From assembly GCA_938036315.1 (NCBI GenBank), contig CALHPK010000009.1, positions 1-64,000 on the forward strand: a stretch of DNA of 64,000 nt, given 5' to 3'. Below, in pieces: positions 1 through 9,730 of this stretch. Position 1 is the first letter of the stretch. Each line of letters begins with the position of its first letter. Position numbers and translations under genes: made by a program. The notes under the pieces were generated by a model. The model ran no database searches, was not told the origin of the DNA, and saw only the letters and a program-made list of their open reading frames with translations. The stretch is from an uncultured bacterium. Lineage in GTDB: Bacteria > Calescibacteriota > Calescibacteriia > Calescibacteriales > Calescibacteriaceae.

Positions 1-1
1 A

Positions 2-1294
2 AACATAGATCCCACAACATGGGAATTCAAACTTCGCAAAGGAGTAAAGTTTCACAACGGAGATGAACTTACATCGGAGGATGTGTGCTTCACAATAAAG
101 CTCCACCTTGATCCAAACACCAAATCACCAACGCAAGGAATATTGTCATCAATAAAAGATTGCCAACAGGTAGACCCATACACATTCAGGCTTATCACTC
201 ATTTCCCAGATGGTATGCTCGTATATAGACTACATATGTTCTCAGATGTCCTACCCTCGAACTTCATTAAGAAAGTGGGATTAGATAAGTTCGCAGAAAA
301 ACCAATAGGAACTGGTCCGTTTATGTTCGAAAGCTGGGAAAAAGGGATAAAAATAACCTTGACTAAAAACCCGAATTACTGGCAATCTGGATGGCCAAAA
401 TATAATAAACTCATCTTTATTATGATTCCTGAAAAGGACTGGAGTTCTGCTCTACGAAAAGGGGAGGTAGATGTTGTCTTTAACCTGAAGGGGCAAGATG
501 CAACGGTACTGGGACGACTTCCAGAGGTAAAAATTCACAAAAAGCTGGTTCACATAGGATACCAAGTTGTCATAAAGAATGTGGGACACTTAGCTGACCC
601 TGAAGTTAGAAAAGCTTTGAACTATGCTGTAAATAAGCAGAAGCTTATACAGGTTCAGGATGCTGGTTTTGGAGAAGTGATTCCATCCTTGGGGAAAAAG
701 GGAGAACTTGGCTCAGCAGCCAATGAACTTACTCCTTATCCTTATGATCCTGGCAAAGCAAGGGAAATTCTGAGTAAGAAGGGAATAACGAAAGAAAAGC
801 CACTTGTCATAAACGCACTGGTGTCAGATATAGCAGAGAAGCTTGCCAGAGCCATCAGAGCAGATCTGCTAGAAGTCGGTGTTGACCTGAAGCTAAAAGT
901 TGTACCACGCTCAGAGTGGGCAAATCTTATCCCAATAGCTAAAATGACAAAAGGGAAACCAGACTGGACCGGAGAGATGGCAATTTCTATGGTAGATAAC
1001 CCAATAAAGGATGCTGCTTTTCACTACTTCATATTCCTTCACTCAAAGGGTCCTTTCTCCCTACTTGATGAGCCCGAATATGATGAAAAGCTTTTCTGGG
1101 CACTTTCAACAGTCGACGAGAAGGAGCACGACCGCAGATTAAAAGAAGTTGACAAAATGATCTATGACAAAGCCTATATGATATTCACATACCAAAAAAT
1201 TATGACTTTGGGAGCAAGGAAAAATATAAGTATAAAAGGAATCGTAATAAACGGCCATATGGATAATATCCTGTGGAACGCAGAGATCCTATGA
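2..1294 (+). CDS. ABC transporter solute-binding protein, family 5 (peptide type), 5'-partial
   Basis: Extracytoplasmic binding protein of the SBP_bac_5 (DppA/OppA) family, which delivers peptides, nickel or sugars to an ABC importer or a receptor. The reading frame is open from the window edge, so the signal peptide and first residues are missing; 430 residues are visible. The edge encodes [20 protein letters not shown], the classic family-5 block. Further on are [19 protein letters not shown], the basic-residue-rich ligand lobe and [13 protein letters not shown]. The last codons overlap the next gene (a chemoreceptor) by ATGA, so the two are translationally coupled; this suggests a role in chemotaxis as well as, or instead of, transport. 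No permease or ATPase genes are visible. The ligand cannot be told from sequence. Confidence 0.88.
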   Translation, partial: NIDPTTWEFKLRKGVKFHNGDELTSEDVCFTIKLHLDPNTKSPTQGILSSIKDCQQVDPYTFRLITHFPDGMLVYRLHMFSDVLPSNFIKKVGLDKFAEKPIGTGPFMFESWEKGIKITLTKNPNYWQSGWPKYNKLIFIMIPEKDWSSALRKGEVDVVFNLKGQDATVLGRLPEVKIHKKLVHIGYQVVIKNVGHLADPEVRKALNYAVNKQKLIQVQDAGFGEVIPSLGKKGELGSAANELTPYPYDPGKAREILSKKGITKEKPLVINALVSDIAEKLARAIRADLLEVGVDLKLKVVPRSEWANLIPIAKMTKGKPDWTGEMAISMVDNPIKDAAFHYFIFLHSKGPFSLLDEPEYDEKLFWALSTVDEKEHDRRLKEVDKMIYDKAYMIFTYQKIMTLGARKNISIKGIVINGHMDNILWNAEIL

Positions 1295-2928
1295 AGCTGA
1301 AAAATATAAGTGTTAGATGGAGAATATTTCTTCTTCTTGGTATTATCTTCTTCTTCTTCATTGCAGTAGTAGGAACATCCTCCCTATTTCTTCATAATGT
1401 TTCTTTAAGGACTGAAACTTTATACACTAAAGCCTTTGTATCAGCCTGCAACACTACCTCTGACATCAGAGCTGGTCTCATCGAAATACAAAGAAAATTT
1501 GAAGGCACACTTCTAAAAAAAGATATCACGATGATTGATATAATAAAGGAAGAATTCGAAGACTACTTTCGCAAAGCTGAAGAACTTCTTGATTATGTAG
1601 AAAGAGGCATAGGAGCAGAAGAAAAAGAAAACTTCCTCAGCCTGAAGAATTTACTGTTCGAGTACAAAACTGATGCACAAGAGAATTTCTTTCCAGCAGT
1701 TGAATCTGAAGACTTTAAAGCAGCGGAAAGCACATTTTTCAATCTCTCAGAAAAATATGAAAGGATAATAAACTTGCTCTCAATCATAACCGCAAGTGTA
1801 ACTCTGGGAGTAGAAGCAGAGGTCAGCAAGACCAAAGAGGGAAACAGAAATATCATCATCATCTTAGGATTAGCCTCTTTGCTAATTATTGGTCTCTCAA
1901 TTGGGATAGCATTCGGTATCTCGAGAAGTATAATTCTCCCGTTAAAGCAGATATCTACCTTTCCCCAGATGATTATAAGAGCTAATATGTGGGACTTAAC
2001 TCATAAGATTCAATATAGCGCAAAAGATGAGATAGGGGTCGTAGCCCAAAGTATGAACTCTTTCATAGACAGACTAAAAGAAGTTACCGGCACAATGGTA
2101 GAGTCTTCACGAAACCTTGGCAGTATCGCCAATAATTTGAGAGACATCAGCAAAATCATTTTAGATATGACGAATAGAAACACTGATATGGCAGCACAGC
2201 TTTCAAATTCTGTAGAGGAGATGGTCGCAACACTAAAGGAAATAATAAAAAACTCTGAGGTCACGTCAGAGCAAGTTAAAACAACGCAAGAGATAGTAAT
2301 GACAGGGATAAAAGCAGTTACAAATCTTATAGATCAAGTTAAAGTTGTGGAGGAAGTTTTCAAAACAGTATACAATCTTTTCGAGAAGATGAGAGCTGAG
2401 TTCAAAAATATGCAAAAGATCATAAGTATTCTTGAGGATATAACGGTGCAGACGAACCTTTTATCTCTGAATGCCTCAATAGAAGCATCAAGAGCTGGCG
2501 AACATGGCAAGGGATTTGCAGTTGTTGCAGAGGAGGTAAGGAAATTAGCTCAAAGAACTGCTGACTTTCTCAAAAATATACAATTAACTATGAGCAAAAT
2601 AGATGGAGAAGTTGAGAGCACTTATGGAGCTATTGAAGAAGGTAAAAAAATCATAATTCAAAGTGTAGAAATCTCAAGAAAAACAGCTGAAAATCTATCA
2701 GTTATGAAGGATCAACTTACAAAACAGCTACAAGCTATTCGAGAAATATCCGCAATGGCTACACAGAAAAGGAGAACCGTTGATATCTTATCAGAAATGG
2801 CAGTTGCTGCTGCGAGCTACTCACAACAGGTTCTAGACAATATCCACAAACTCTCCTCAAATGTTCAACAAATCTACGGAGTATCGAAAGAAATAGAGGA
2901 GCTTACCTCAACCTTCAAAATAAAGTGA
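1291..2928 (+). CDS. Methyl-accepting chemotaxis protein, four-helix-bundle sensor type
   Basis: Transmembrane chemoreceptor that signals through CheW/CheA. The 545-residue product has TM1 at about 10-32, an all-helical periplasmic region at about 33-185 resembling 4HB_MCP sensors, TM2 at about 188-213 and HAMP at about 214-268. A long signalling coiled coil follows, with the conserved tip near 381-423 ([15 protein letters not shown] and [18 protein letters not shown]). ATG at 1291 was chosen because it makes an ATGA overlap with the upstream binding-protein gene; a GTG at 1273 is possible but lies deeper inside that gene. There is no C-terminal NWETF-like pentapeptide for CheR/CheB tethering. 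E. coli Tap, also a 4HB receptor, senses dipeptides through the family-5 protein DppA, so the upstream gene is the natural partner; this is inference. Confidence 0.93.
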   Translation: MKLKNISVRWRIFLLLGIIFFFFIAVVGTSSLFLHNVSLRTETLYTKAFVSACNTTSDIRAGLIEIQRKFEGTLLKKDITMIDIIKEEFEDYFRKAEELLDYVERGIGAEEKENFLSLKNLLFEYKTDAQENFFPAVESEDFKAAESTFFNLSEKYERIINLLSIITASVTLGVEAEVSKTKEGNRNIIIILGLASLLIIGLSIGIAFGISRSIILPLKQISTFPQMIIRANMWDLTHKIQYSAKDEIGVVAQSMNSFIDRLKEVTGTMVESSRNLGSIANNLRDISKIILDMTNRNTDMAAQLSNSVEEMVATLKEIIKNSEVTSEQVKTTQEIVMTGIKAVTNLIDQVKVVEEVFKTVYNLFEKMRAEFKNMQKIISILEDITVQTNLLSLNASIEASRAGEHGKGFAVVAEEVRKLAQRTADFLKNIQLTMSKIDGEVESTYGAIEEGKKIIIQSVEISRKTAENLSVMKDQLTKQLQAIREISAMATQKRRTVDILSEMAVAAASYSQQVLDNIHKLSSNVQQIYGVSKEIEELTSTFKIK

Positions 2929-2933
2929 ACAGG

Positions 2934-3428
2934 CTATTCCTCTCTGTATAGTTCCAAAATTTTTCTGATTATCTGGGTTGTTGATACATTTTCAACCAAA
3001 TCTACCCTTATTACCTTTCCTCCATAAGATCTGACAAAATCCGCTCCTATGATGTTGTTTTCATCCCAATCTTTACCTTTCAGAAGAATATCCGGTCTTA
3101 TCAGCCTTATAAGAGTCTCAGGAGTATCTTCGTTAAAGGGGACAACAAAATCAACAGCTTCACAAGATGCAACAATTATCATTCTGTATCCCAATGGGAT
3201 TACTGGTCTTTTTTCTCCCTTAAGTTTCTTTATGGATTCATCGGAATTTATTCCAACAAAAAGAACGTCTGCGTAATTTTTAGCTTCAAAGAACGTTTTT
3301 ATATGTCCCACGTGAATAATGTCGTAACAGCCATTTGTGAAGGCTATTTTTTTTCCTTCTTTTTTTAGTTTGTCAGATATTTCTGATGCTTTTTTTTCAT
3401 CTATTATTTTAAGCTCGGGTAATCTCAT
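2934..3428 (-). CDS. hldE: D-glycero-beta-D-manno-heptose 1-phosphate adenylyltransferase (HldE C-terminal domain type)
   Basis: Cytidylyltransferase-fold enzyme that forms ADP-heptose for the LPS inner core. The 164-residue product matches only the C-terminal half of bifunctional E. coli HldE (often called RfaE2 when separate). It has FTNGCYDIIHVGH (nucleotide-binding HxGH), VGINSDESIKKLKG, RPDILLKGKDW, GADFVRSYGGKV and the terminal STTQIIRKI. No kinase half is present in the window. It follows lspA with a 4-base ATGA overlap, so the two form an operon. With lpxB elsewhere in the window it argues for a heptose-containing LPS. Confidence 0.93.
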   Translation of the reverse strand: MRLPELKIIDEKKASEISDKLKKEGKKIAFTNGCYDIIHVGHIKTFFEAKNYADVLFVGINSDESIKKLKGEKRPVIPLGYRMIIVASCEAVDFVVPFNEDTPETLIRLIRPDILLKGKDWDENNIIGADFVRSYGGKVIRVDLVENVSTTQIIRKILELYREE

Positions 3429-3919
3429 TTTTTTACTACGATGGCTTTTATAATGATGTATATAAGTCCTAAGGTTATTACTGAGTCAGCGATATTGAAA
3501 GCTGGCCAGTGCCATCTACCAACATGGAAGTCAATGAAATCAACCACATATCCTTTTGTTAGCCTCTCATAAACATTTCCCGCAGCCCCCCCGAACATCA
3601 CTCCGATAACATAAAAAGTCTTTATATCAAAAGTTCTTGCAAAAAAGAGTAAAGCAAGCATTACCAAAATAGAAACTATATTCATTCCCCACCTGAAAAA
3701 TTCGCTGTCAAAATTTGAAAAAATTCCAAAAACTCCCCCCCTATTGACAACATAGACTATGTTTAGGAAATCTGTAATTTTTATATCTTGAAAAGGCTTT
3801 ATCTTTGCTTCAACGAGCTGTTTAGTTGCTATATCTACCACAAAGATACAAAAAGATATTGTAAAGAAGATTATCCACTTTCTAAACCCCTTTGAAGGTA
3901 CTGGGTCAGCTTTATTCAT
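3425..3919 (-). CDS. lspA: Lipoprotein signal peptidase (signal peptidase II)
   Basis: Inner-membrane aspartyl protease that removes signal peptides from prolipoproteins after diacylglyceryl transfer. The 164 residues carry four predicted membrane helices (about 14-32, 75-93, 98-116, 138-158). Conserved blocks are VVNRGGVFGIF, GGAAGNVYERL followed by VVDFID (first catalytic Asp) and PAFNIADSVI (second catalytic Asp). Canonical NxGAAFG is NRGGVFG here. Expected substrates in this window include the giant surface lipoprotein at 17.6 kb and the TRL-like lipoprotein at 47.3 kb. It overlaps the downstream hldE-type gene by 4 bases. Confidence 0.95.
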   Translation of the reverse strand: MNKADPVPSKGFRKWIIFFTISFCIFVVDIATKQLVEAKIKPFQDIKITDFLNIVYVVNRGGVFGIFSNFDSEFFRWGMNIVSILVMLALLFFARTFDIKTFYVIGVMFGGAAGNVYERLTKGYVVDFIDFHVGRWHWPAFNIADSVITLGLIYIIIKAIVVKK

Positions 3920-4018
3920 CTCAAAAAAGCTTATCTATCTGACATTCTTGTGTGACATTTTTCGGCTTTTTTACTTCAGCTTTTACAATACACTTAGCTC
4001 ATTGCAGTATATTCTTAG

Positions 4019-4068
4019 TAATAATAATATATATATACTTGATAAACGTAATAATATATATACTTGAC
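4019..4068. repeat. AT-rich direct repeat, two copies, about 25-bp period
   Basis: The string ATAATATATATACTTGA occurs twice in near-identical form about 25 bases apart, between lspA and the 138-residue hypothetical. The first copy has an extra TA. It is one of several two-copy tandem repeats in intergenic DNA of this window. No function is evident. Confidence 0.5.
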
Positions 4069-4114
4069 AACCTTTTGTTTATATTGTTCCAATATTACTG
4101 AGCTATGCTTTTAC

Positions 4115-4531
4115 TTATGAACTCGATGCTGCAGGTGCTGTAGGTAGATCAGCTTTATATATACCCTCTAAGATTTTCTTCAATTCCTGGAATATAGCAT
4201 TCTCAAAAGATCCTACTGGATAAAAATCAAGGATAGTGTCCATAATCTTTGAGGTAAATCCCCAAATACTCAAAACATTCTCCTTAACTATCTCCTTGTA
4301 GTACTGTATTTGAAGTTTATCTCTCTGTGGCATATCAAAAGTTTCTGCCAATTCTATGATTTTGAGAGCAACCCTAGCCCTTACTATAGAATTTCCAAGT
4401 CTCAAAAGTGTATCGACACACTCTGGAATATCCTGTGGATTAAGCCTCCGCGGAATACTCTGCATATCAGCTCTATTTTTGTCGATTATACCTCTTATCT
4501 CATTTACTATCTTCTCAAATTTTAACTCCAT
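4115..4531 (-). CDS. Hypothetical protein, 138 residues, helical
   Basis: Not recognised. The ATG at 4531 was chosen because GGGAGG lies about six bases upstream; the longer open frame to 4639 reads into AT-rich low-complexity sequence with no ribosome-binding site and would abut miaA. The product is mostly alpha-helical and soluble (MELKFEKIVNEIRGIIDKNR at the start). It has a central Arg/Leu-rich helix pair and ends in an Ala/Ser/Pro tail (TAPAASSS). No membrane segment, signal peptide or catalytic motif is visible. It is divergent from miaA and separated from lspA by about 195 bases that carry no clear gene. Confidence 0.7.
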   Translation of the reverse strand: MELKFEKIVNEIRGIIDKNRADMQSIPRRLNPQDIPECVDTLLRLGNSIVRARVALKIIELAETFDMPQRDKLQIQYYKEIVKENVLSIWGFTSKIMDTILDFYPVGSFENAIFQELKKILEGIYKADLPTAPAASSS

Positions 4532-4639
4532 AGCTTTCCTCCCATCTTTATATATATTTTGGATATCGTATTTCCCATTTTTATTTTTTACCTTTTGATT
4601 TTCAACTTTTTTACAATTTCTCACTGAAATTATTCTCAT

Positions 4640-5551
4640 ATGTTCCAGGCCTTGGCCATAGTTGGGGCAACTGCTTCAGGAAAGTCAGAAATAGCTGTAA
4701 AGATCTGTAGCAGACTTAGGGATAATGGAACTGAAGCCGAACTGATCTCAGTAGATTCAAGAAAAATCTATAAATACTTTGACATCGGAACTGCTAAACC
4801 TCCGAAAGTGAATTTTAAGTGGCACCTTGTAGGTATACTTGAACCAACCGAGAAATTCTCCGCAAAAAAATTTGAGGTTTTAGCTAAAAAATTAATAAAA
4901 GAAATAAAGGAGCAAAATAAAATTCCAATCTTAGTAGGCGGAACCTGGCTCTACTACAGAGCAATAGAAAAAGGATTGTTTGATGAACCAGAGGATAAAT
5001 CACTGAGAGAGAGACTCGAAAAAAAACTCCAGCAAAATGGGAAAGAATCACTGTGGGATATGCTAAAAAAAATTGATCCGAAAGCATGCGAAAAACTGCA
5101 TCCTAATGACACTTTCAGGATCATAAGAGCAATAGAGGTGAAAATAAAAACGGGTAGATCTATACTTGAACTGGGGTGGAAGGAAGGCAAAGGGGAGAAA
5201 TTTCCACTTCTCAAAGTTGGCATATGGCGAAGCGCAGAAGAACTCAAAAGGAGAATAACCCAAAGGGTAACAAAGCAAATACAAGCAGGACTCATCGAAG
5301 AAACAAGGAAGCTATACGAAAGCTTCGGAGAAAGCACTCCCCTGCTAAAATCAATTGCCTACCTTGAGCCATATCTGTATATCAGAGGAAAAATTTCGTA
5401 TGATGAAATGGTAAAGATGATGATAAAAAGAAACTTCAAATATGGAAAATACCAGATAAAAGTTTTCTCAAGGGATGGGACCATATGGTTCAAAAACGAA
5501 CAGGAATTAATCAACTTTTCAATTAGAGCACTTGGAAAACTGATAATGTAA
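4640..5551 (+). CDS. miaA: tRNA dimethylallyltransferase
   Basis: Transfers a dimethylallyl group to A37 of tRNAs reading UNN codons. The 303-residue product begins with the P-loop GATASGKS. It continues with SVDSRKIYKYFDIGTAKP (the catalytic-Asp and substrate block), PILVGGTWLYYRA and HPNDTFRIIRAIEV. The C-terminal region is slightly divergent: the usual AIGYKE motif is SIAYLEP, and the tail lacks the normal YAKRQ, reading FKYGKYQIKVFSRDGTIWF. The ATG at 4640 leaves almost no gap to the divergent frame; no clear Shine-Dalgarno is seen, so the start could be leaderless. mtaB, which acts on A37 of other tRNAs, is at 53.4 kb. Confidence 0.93.
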   Translation: MFQALAIVGATASGKSEIAVKICSRLRDNGTEAELISVDSRKIYKYFDIGTAKPPKVNFKWHLVGILEPTEKFSAKKFEVLAKKLIKEIKEQNKIPILVGGTWLYYRAIEKGLFDEPEDKSLRERLEKKLQQNGKESLWDMLKKIDPKACEKLHPNDTFRIIRAIEVKIKTGRSILELGWKEGKGEKFPLLKVGIWRSAEELKRRITQRVTKQIQAGLIEETRKLYESFGESTPLLKSIAYLEPYLYIRGKISYDEMVKMMIKRNFKYGKYQIKVFSRDGTIWFKNEQELINFSIRALGKLIM

Positions 5552-5684
5552 ATTAACAGTATAACAAGATAATTAAGTTATAAATATTTATCGGTTTTGA
5601 CAAGTTTAGGGTGTCAGTTGGTAGCGAGCGAGAATATCGGGCATTATCCCTTACGCCCCATCTTCAGATATTAACATAAAGCTA

Positions 5685-6800
5685 TTACTTTGCATAAGCC
5701 AGAATACTCCCGTCAAAGTCAAATATTAAAACTTCTGAATGGATCTGAGCTATCTCTTCGCACCTTTTTTTTGCAAGTTCCGCTAATTTTGAAAAAACCC
5801 TCACTAATCCAAAAGATTTAGCAAGCTCAGTAAATTCTCTTACGGTATTTGCCTTACTTAGAATTTCTATTATCTCTTGGTTTGAAACTTCATCTTTGAC
5901 AAGCCCGATGAGAAAATCAATATCAATATTTGACTTTTTAGCGTGAGTAAAATCCTCGCCCTTTGCAAACTTAGAAATCTTAGCAGGAAACCCAGCATAT
6001 ATAAACCTTTTTAAACCCTTTTGTTTAGCATACTTGAGAGTAAATCCTATAAAATCTCCGAGATCTACAAAAGCAACTTCTGGAATGTTATGGAGATATT
6101 TCTTTGCCAGCTCTTCACTTTGCCTTCCGGTAGTTCCCACAATGGTATCACTTCCTTCTTCAACAGCCACAGAGATCTGCCTTGCTATACTGGCTCTCCA
6201 AGCCCCGGTAGAATATGGAACAACGATGCCCAAGGTACCTAAGATACCAATTCCTCCTACAACCCCGAGTCGCTCAAGCAGAGTTTTTTTAGCTCTTTGT
6301 GCACCTTCAGGAACAAAGATTTCAACAACAAGTGATACTTCACCTTCTTTTAGCCCGACAAGTTCCAAGGCAGAGCAAACAGCCCTTTTTATCATTCTCA
6401 TCGGCACGGGAGTTATATCCGGGCTTCCGATCTCAAGCCCAAGTCCTGGTTTCGTTACCCTCCCAACTCCCTCTCCTCCCTTGATCAATATGCCTTTTTG
6501 ACTTCCTTCATAGACTCTCGCACAAATTTCCGCTCCGTGTGTAACATCAGGATCGTCTCCTGCATCTTTTATTACCGAAGCTATAGCTTCTCCGGTGAAC
6601 TTTTCTGATCGAAAAATCCTGAGCCTTGCTACTTTTCCCTTGATAGGAAGATCAACCTCTACTTCATCTTTTAAGCTTTTACCCAAAAGTAGTAAAGTCG
6701 CAGCCTTTGAAGCAGCGGAAGCACAGGTTCCGGTAGTCCATCCTTCCTTTAGCTTCCCACTTTTGATTCTTTCTGCCCTTTCTCTAGCTGTCTCCTCCAT
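5685..6800 (-). CDS. cbiD: Cobalt-precorrin-5B (C1)-methyltransferase
   Basis: Anaerobic-route cobalamin enzyme that methylates C1 of the corrin ring using SAM. The 371 residues show the CbiD hallmarks GWTTGTCASAASKAA near the N terminus, DDPDVTHGAEICARV, GGEGVGRVTKPGL, VPMRMI, a Gly-rich GGIGILGTLGIVVPYS stretch and GDFIGF. Length is normal for the family. No other cobalamin gene is present in the window and no cobalamin riboswitch is visible in the 68 bases upstream, so the gene stands apart from any cbi/cob cluster. Its start is divergent from the purine permease. Confidence 0.93.
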   Translation of the reverse strand: MEETARERAERIKSGKLKEGWTTGTCASAASKAATLLLLGKSLKDEVEVDLPIKGKVARLRIFRSEKFTGEAIASVIKDAGDDPDVTHGAEICARVYEGSQKGILIKGGEGVGRVTKPGLGLEIGSPDITPVPMRMIKRAVCSALELVGLKEGEVSLVVEIFVPEGAQRAKKTLLERLGVVGGIGILGTLGIVVPYSTGAWRASIARQISVAVEEGSDTIVGTTGRQSEELAKKYLHNIPEVAFVDLGDFIGFTLKYAKQKGLKRFIYAGFPAKISKFAKGEDFTHAKKSNIDIDFLIGLVKDEVSNQEIIEILSKANTVREFTELAKSFGLVRVFSKLAELAKKRCEEIAQIHSEVLIFDFDGSILAYAK

Positions 6801-6868
6801 CCAAGAAAGATAAAATTAATTTCTCTGAAAGTTTTGAATCACTAAAACTTCATATTATTTTAACTTTA

Positions 6869-8137
6869 GTGCGAGAGATTGTAGCTGGTTTTGCTACATT
6901 TTCAACCTTAAGTTATATAATTTTTGTTCAACCGACAATACTCTCTGGAGTTGGAGCTGATTTCTATACAGTATTATTTGCGACCTGCATTTCAAGTGCT
7001 ATAGCAACAGCTATTCTCGGTACCCTGACAAACTTCCCGTTCGCAATAGCCCCTGCAATGGGACACAATGTCTTCTTCGCAATTTTATTTTGCTCCACGC
7101 TAAACCTTTCTGTTTCACAAGCTCTGTTTATAAACTTTATATCTGCATCAGTATCACTGCTTCTTTCTTTGAGCGGAATATTATGGCTTATCATAAATCA
7201 GATGCCCAAATCCCTCAAAACAGGCATATCCTGTGGCATTGGACTTATGATAGCTCTTATAGGAGCTGAATGGGGAGGACTAATCACACAGGGAAAAGGA
7301 ACCTTACTTGCTCTTGGCGATGTAAAATCAATCCCGTTTTTAGCAACAGCAGTAGGGTTAGGGGTGGCTGGATTTTTATACGCAATTGGGGTTAGGTTCG
7401 CCGTACTTATTGGAATAATCGGCTCAACTATGTTCCTTTATTATATCGGCTATGTCTCCTTACCAGAAAAATTTGTATCTGTACCGCATATTCCTAATCT
7501 TGTTAATATAAGTTTTCATATACCAACAGACAAACTAAAGGATATACTATACGGTCTTTTAACTCTGCTTATTCTCGATGTATTTGACACTGCTGGAACT
7601 TTAGTTGGACTTTTTGAAGTTGCGAAAATATCCCCTGATAAAAAACAAATTCAAAAGGCTTTCATTTCAGATAGCTTGGGAGCAGTTATAGGCACCGTGT
7701 TGGGAACTACAACCTTGACAACATATGTCGAATCGGCGGTTGGGATACAAGCAGGTGGAAGGACAAAACTTACAGCTTTTACAATTTCGATCCTTTTTAT
7801 TGCATCCCTATTTTTTATTCCAGTAATCTCTTTGGTTGGAGCTGGAGTAAACTTTGAAGGAAAAGTTTTCTATCCTCAGATAGCTTCTGCGATGATATTT
7901 GTCGGATTTTTTATCTTAGCAACAATAAAAGAACTTGACTTTGACGATATAACAGAATCACTTCCAGCATTTATAACAATCTTGATAATTACTCTTTCCT
8001 TATCTATAACAGATGGGATAGCTTTCGGCTTTATCTCTTATACTCTCCTGAAAGTGCTGACGGGTAAATTCAAAGACATCACCCCATTAACCGTAATTTT
8101 AACCATAGTTTTTACTGCGAAATTCATTTTAACTTGA
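6869..8137 (+). CDS. Purine (xanthine/guanine/hypoxanthine) permease, NCS2/AzgA-like
   Basis: Inner-membrane nucleobase importer with about 12-14 hydrophobic helices. Family signatures are EIVAGFATFSTLSYIIFVQP at the N terminus, APAMGHNVFFA in TM3, VFDTAGTLVGLFEVA in TM8 and TTYVESAVGIQAGGRTKLTA in TM10, matching the AzgA branch. The start is uncertain: GTG at 6869 lacks a ribosome-binding site and leaves almost no residues before the first helix. The frame stays open upstream (LHIILTLVREIVAGF), so a non-ATG start 10-20 codons earlier is possible. The exact base transported cannot be assigned. Confidence 0.85.
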   Translation: MREIVAGFATFSTLSYIIFVQPTILSGVGADFYTVLFATCISSAIATAILGTLTNFPFAIAPAMGHNVFFAILFCSTLNLSVSQALFINFISASVSLLLSLSGILWLIINQMPKSLKTGISCGIGLMIALIGAEWGGLITQGKGTLLALGDVKSIPFLATAVGLGVAGFLYAIGVRFAVLIGIIGSTMFLYYIGYVSLPEKFVSVPHIPNLVNISFHIPTDKLKDILYGLLTLLILDVFDTAGTLVGLFEVAKISPDKKQIQKAFISDSLGAVIGTVLGTTTLTTYVESAVGIQAGGRTKLTAFTISILFIASLFFIPVISLVGAGVNFEGKVFYPQIASAMIFVGFFILATIKELDFDDITESLPAFITILIITLSLSITDGIAFGFISYTLLKVLTGKFKDITPLTVILTIVFTAKFILT

Positions 8138-8165
8138 AAGATTTCATCTAAAATTTTACATAGAT

Positions 8166-9674
8166 TCAAAATATCCTGTCAATATATAATGGGAAAAAGC
8201 TGAGAACTTTACAGGAGTCAATAGTTCTGAAATAGTTTATCAATTCAGATCCTTCGAACGCCCCGATTTTGAAAATTTCTGAGAAACCAATCTTTGGATA
8301 TTCTTCTATAGGCAGGTTTTTTCTATCAGAAGCTAGCTCAACCACATCTAGTACAGATCCTATTTTGTCAATGAGTTTCAGATCTTTAGCTCTTTTTCCC
8401 GTAAATACTGAACCATCTGCTATTTTTCTGACCTGCTCAAGAGGCATTGCTCTTCCCTCGGCTACCTTTTTTATAAATTCCTCGTGTTCATCTTCAGTGA
8501 ATTTCTGTAAGATCTCTCTTTCAGCTGGAGTTAGCTTTTTGAAAGGTGAGAAAATATTGCTAAATTTACCTTCTGATATATGGTGAGTTTTTATTCCGAG
8601 TTTGTTAGCAAGCCTTGATACATTAGGTTTTATGAGAAAGACTCCAATTGAGCCAACTGCCGAAAAGGGAGTCGCGAAAATTTTATTAGCAAAAATCGGA
8701 ATAAGGTATCCCCCTGATGCCCCTATTGATGATATAAATGCATAGACATTTTTCTTCTCACTTAGGATTTTAATACCTTCTGAAAGCACCTCTGCCACTC
8801 CAGCATCCCCACCGCGAGAATCAACCTTCACAACCACTGAATCAACTCTTGGATCATTCGTAAGTTCCTTCAAAATCCCTGAAAAAACCGAGGAACTTAT
8901 AAAGTTAGGATATGGATTTTCTCCTACTATACCGATCATATTCAGAATTGCAATTTTCTTTTTTGCTGGGATTTTTATCAACTGAATCTTTCTCTGGGGG
9001 TAAATTATATCTACTGCACCAAATTCTCCCTTCACTATATCGATTACTGTTTTGTCAGTAACAGCATCCCCACCCCCATTCATAACCAGAGTTTTAGAAT
9101 CGACTATTCCTGAAAAGTAGAGATCTCCACTGAATTTTTGAGTTTCATCATATAGAACGCGCTTTAGCTCTTCTATTAATCTTTTCGCATCCTGTTCAAG
9201 TTCTGGAGGGATTGTGTCCTTTGTTAAAATATCTGGGATTGCTTTCAATTTTCCACTTTTTATAGCTTCAAGTTCTATGTTCAATTTTTTAAAGAAACCT
9301 CCAAATGCATTTATGGTTGCTGAAAATCCAATAAGAATAAACCTTGAAGCAGATTGGACAAAGACCTTAGAACACCCAGATGCCAAAAATAACTCAGGAA
9401 TTCCTCCCTCCCTTAGAAAGCCTATGACTTTAACGCCTTGATCCTTTAGTCTTTTGAGTTCCGCCCGTATCTCCCATATTTCTGATAATGTCAGATTTGA
9501 AGTAAAAATATCAACTAACACCCCTTTTGCCAAGCTTCCTTTCTCGCGCAGGAAGCAAAGTATATTAAAAAGGTTCGGCTTTTTTGAAAACATCTCTTTT
9601 ATATTCCTTGATTTTGGAATGTATCCACCGACTTCAAGATATATCAAATAATTTCCTTTTTTTCTAAGTAGCAT
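8166..9674 (-). CDS. sppA: Signal peptide peptidase SppA, long (67K-type) form
   Basis: Serine protease that degrades cleaved signal peptides. The 502 residues have two ClpP-like halves. The N-terminal half carries the general-base lysine region (SGKLKAIPDILT, about residue 141). The C-terminal half carries the nucleophile region GASGGYLIP (Ser near 315), AVGSIGVFLIKPN and FTGKRAKDLKLID. This is the double-domain arrangement of E. coli SppA. Oddities: no obvious N-terminal membrane anchor (starts MLLRKKGNYLIYLEVGG), and the usual SPGG turn is SRGG. A TAAGG sequence precedes the ATG. Confidence 0.9.
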   Translation of the reverse strand: MLLRKKGNYLIYLEVGGYIPKSRNIKEMFSKKPNLFNILCFLREKGSLAKGVLVDIFTSNLTLSEIWEIRAELKRLKDQGVKVIGFLREGGIPELFLASGCSKVFVQSASRFILIGFSATINAFGGFFKKLNIELEAIKSGKLKAIPDILTKDTIPPELEQDAKRLIEELKRVLYDETQKFSGDLYFSGIVDSKTLVMNGGGDAVTDKTVIDIVKGEFGAVDIIYPQRKIQLIKIPAKKKIAILNMIGIVGENPYPNFISSSVFSGILKELTNDPRVDSVVVKVDSRGGDAGVAEVLSEGIKILSEKKNVYAFISSIGASGGYLIPIFANKIFATPFSAVGSIGVFLIKPNVSRLANKLGIKTHHISEGKFSNIFSPFKKLTPAEREILQKFTEDEHEEFIKKVAEGRAMPLEQVRKIADGSVFTGKRAKDLKLIDKIGSVLDVVELASDRKNLPIEEYPKIGFSEIFKIGAFEGSELINYFRTIDSCKVLSFFPLYIDRIF

Positions 9675-9730
9675 AACCTTACTTAACCAACGTATGTTAA
9701 CTATATAATCACATACTCTTGGGAAATGAT

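Noticed and set aside
1273-1290. GTG start for the chemoreceptor
   Set aside because: ATG at 1291 gives a standard ATGA coupling and a normal N terminus before TM1.
4954-5337. Minus-strand open frames opposite miaA
   Set aside because: Antisense shadows of miaA, Ser/Phe-rich and without ribosome-binding sites.
6034-6501. 155-codon plus-strand frame opposite cbiD
   Set aside because: Antisense shadow, Pro/Ser/Thr-rich, no homology recognised.
6801-6868. Cobalamin riboswitch for cbiD
   Set aside because: The upstream gap is only 68 bases and lacks a B12-box or extended pairing.
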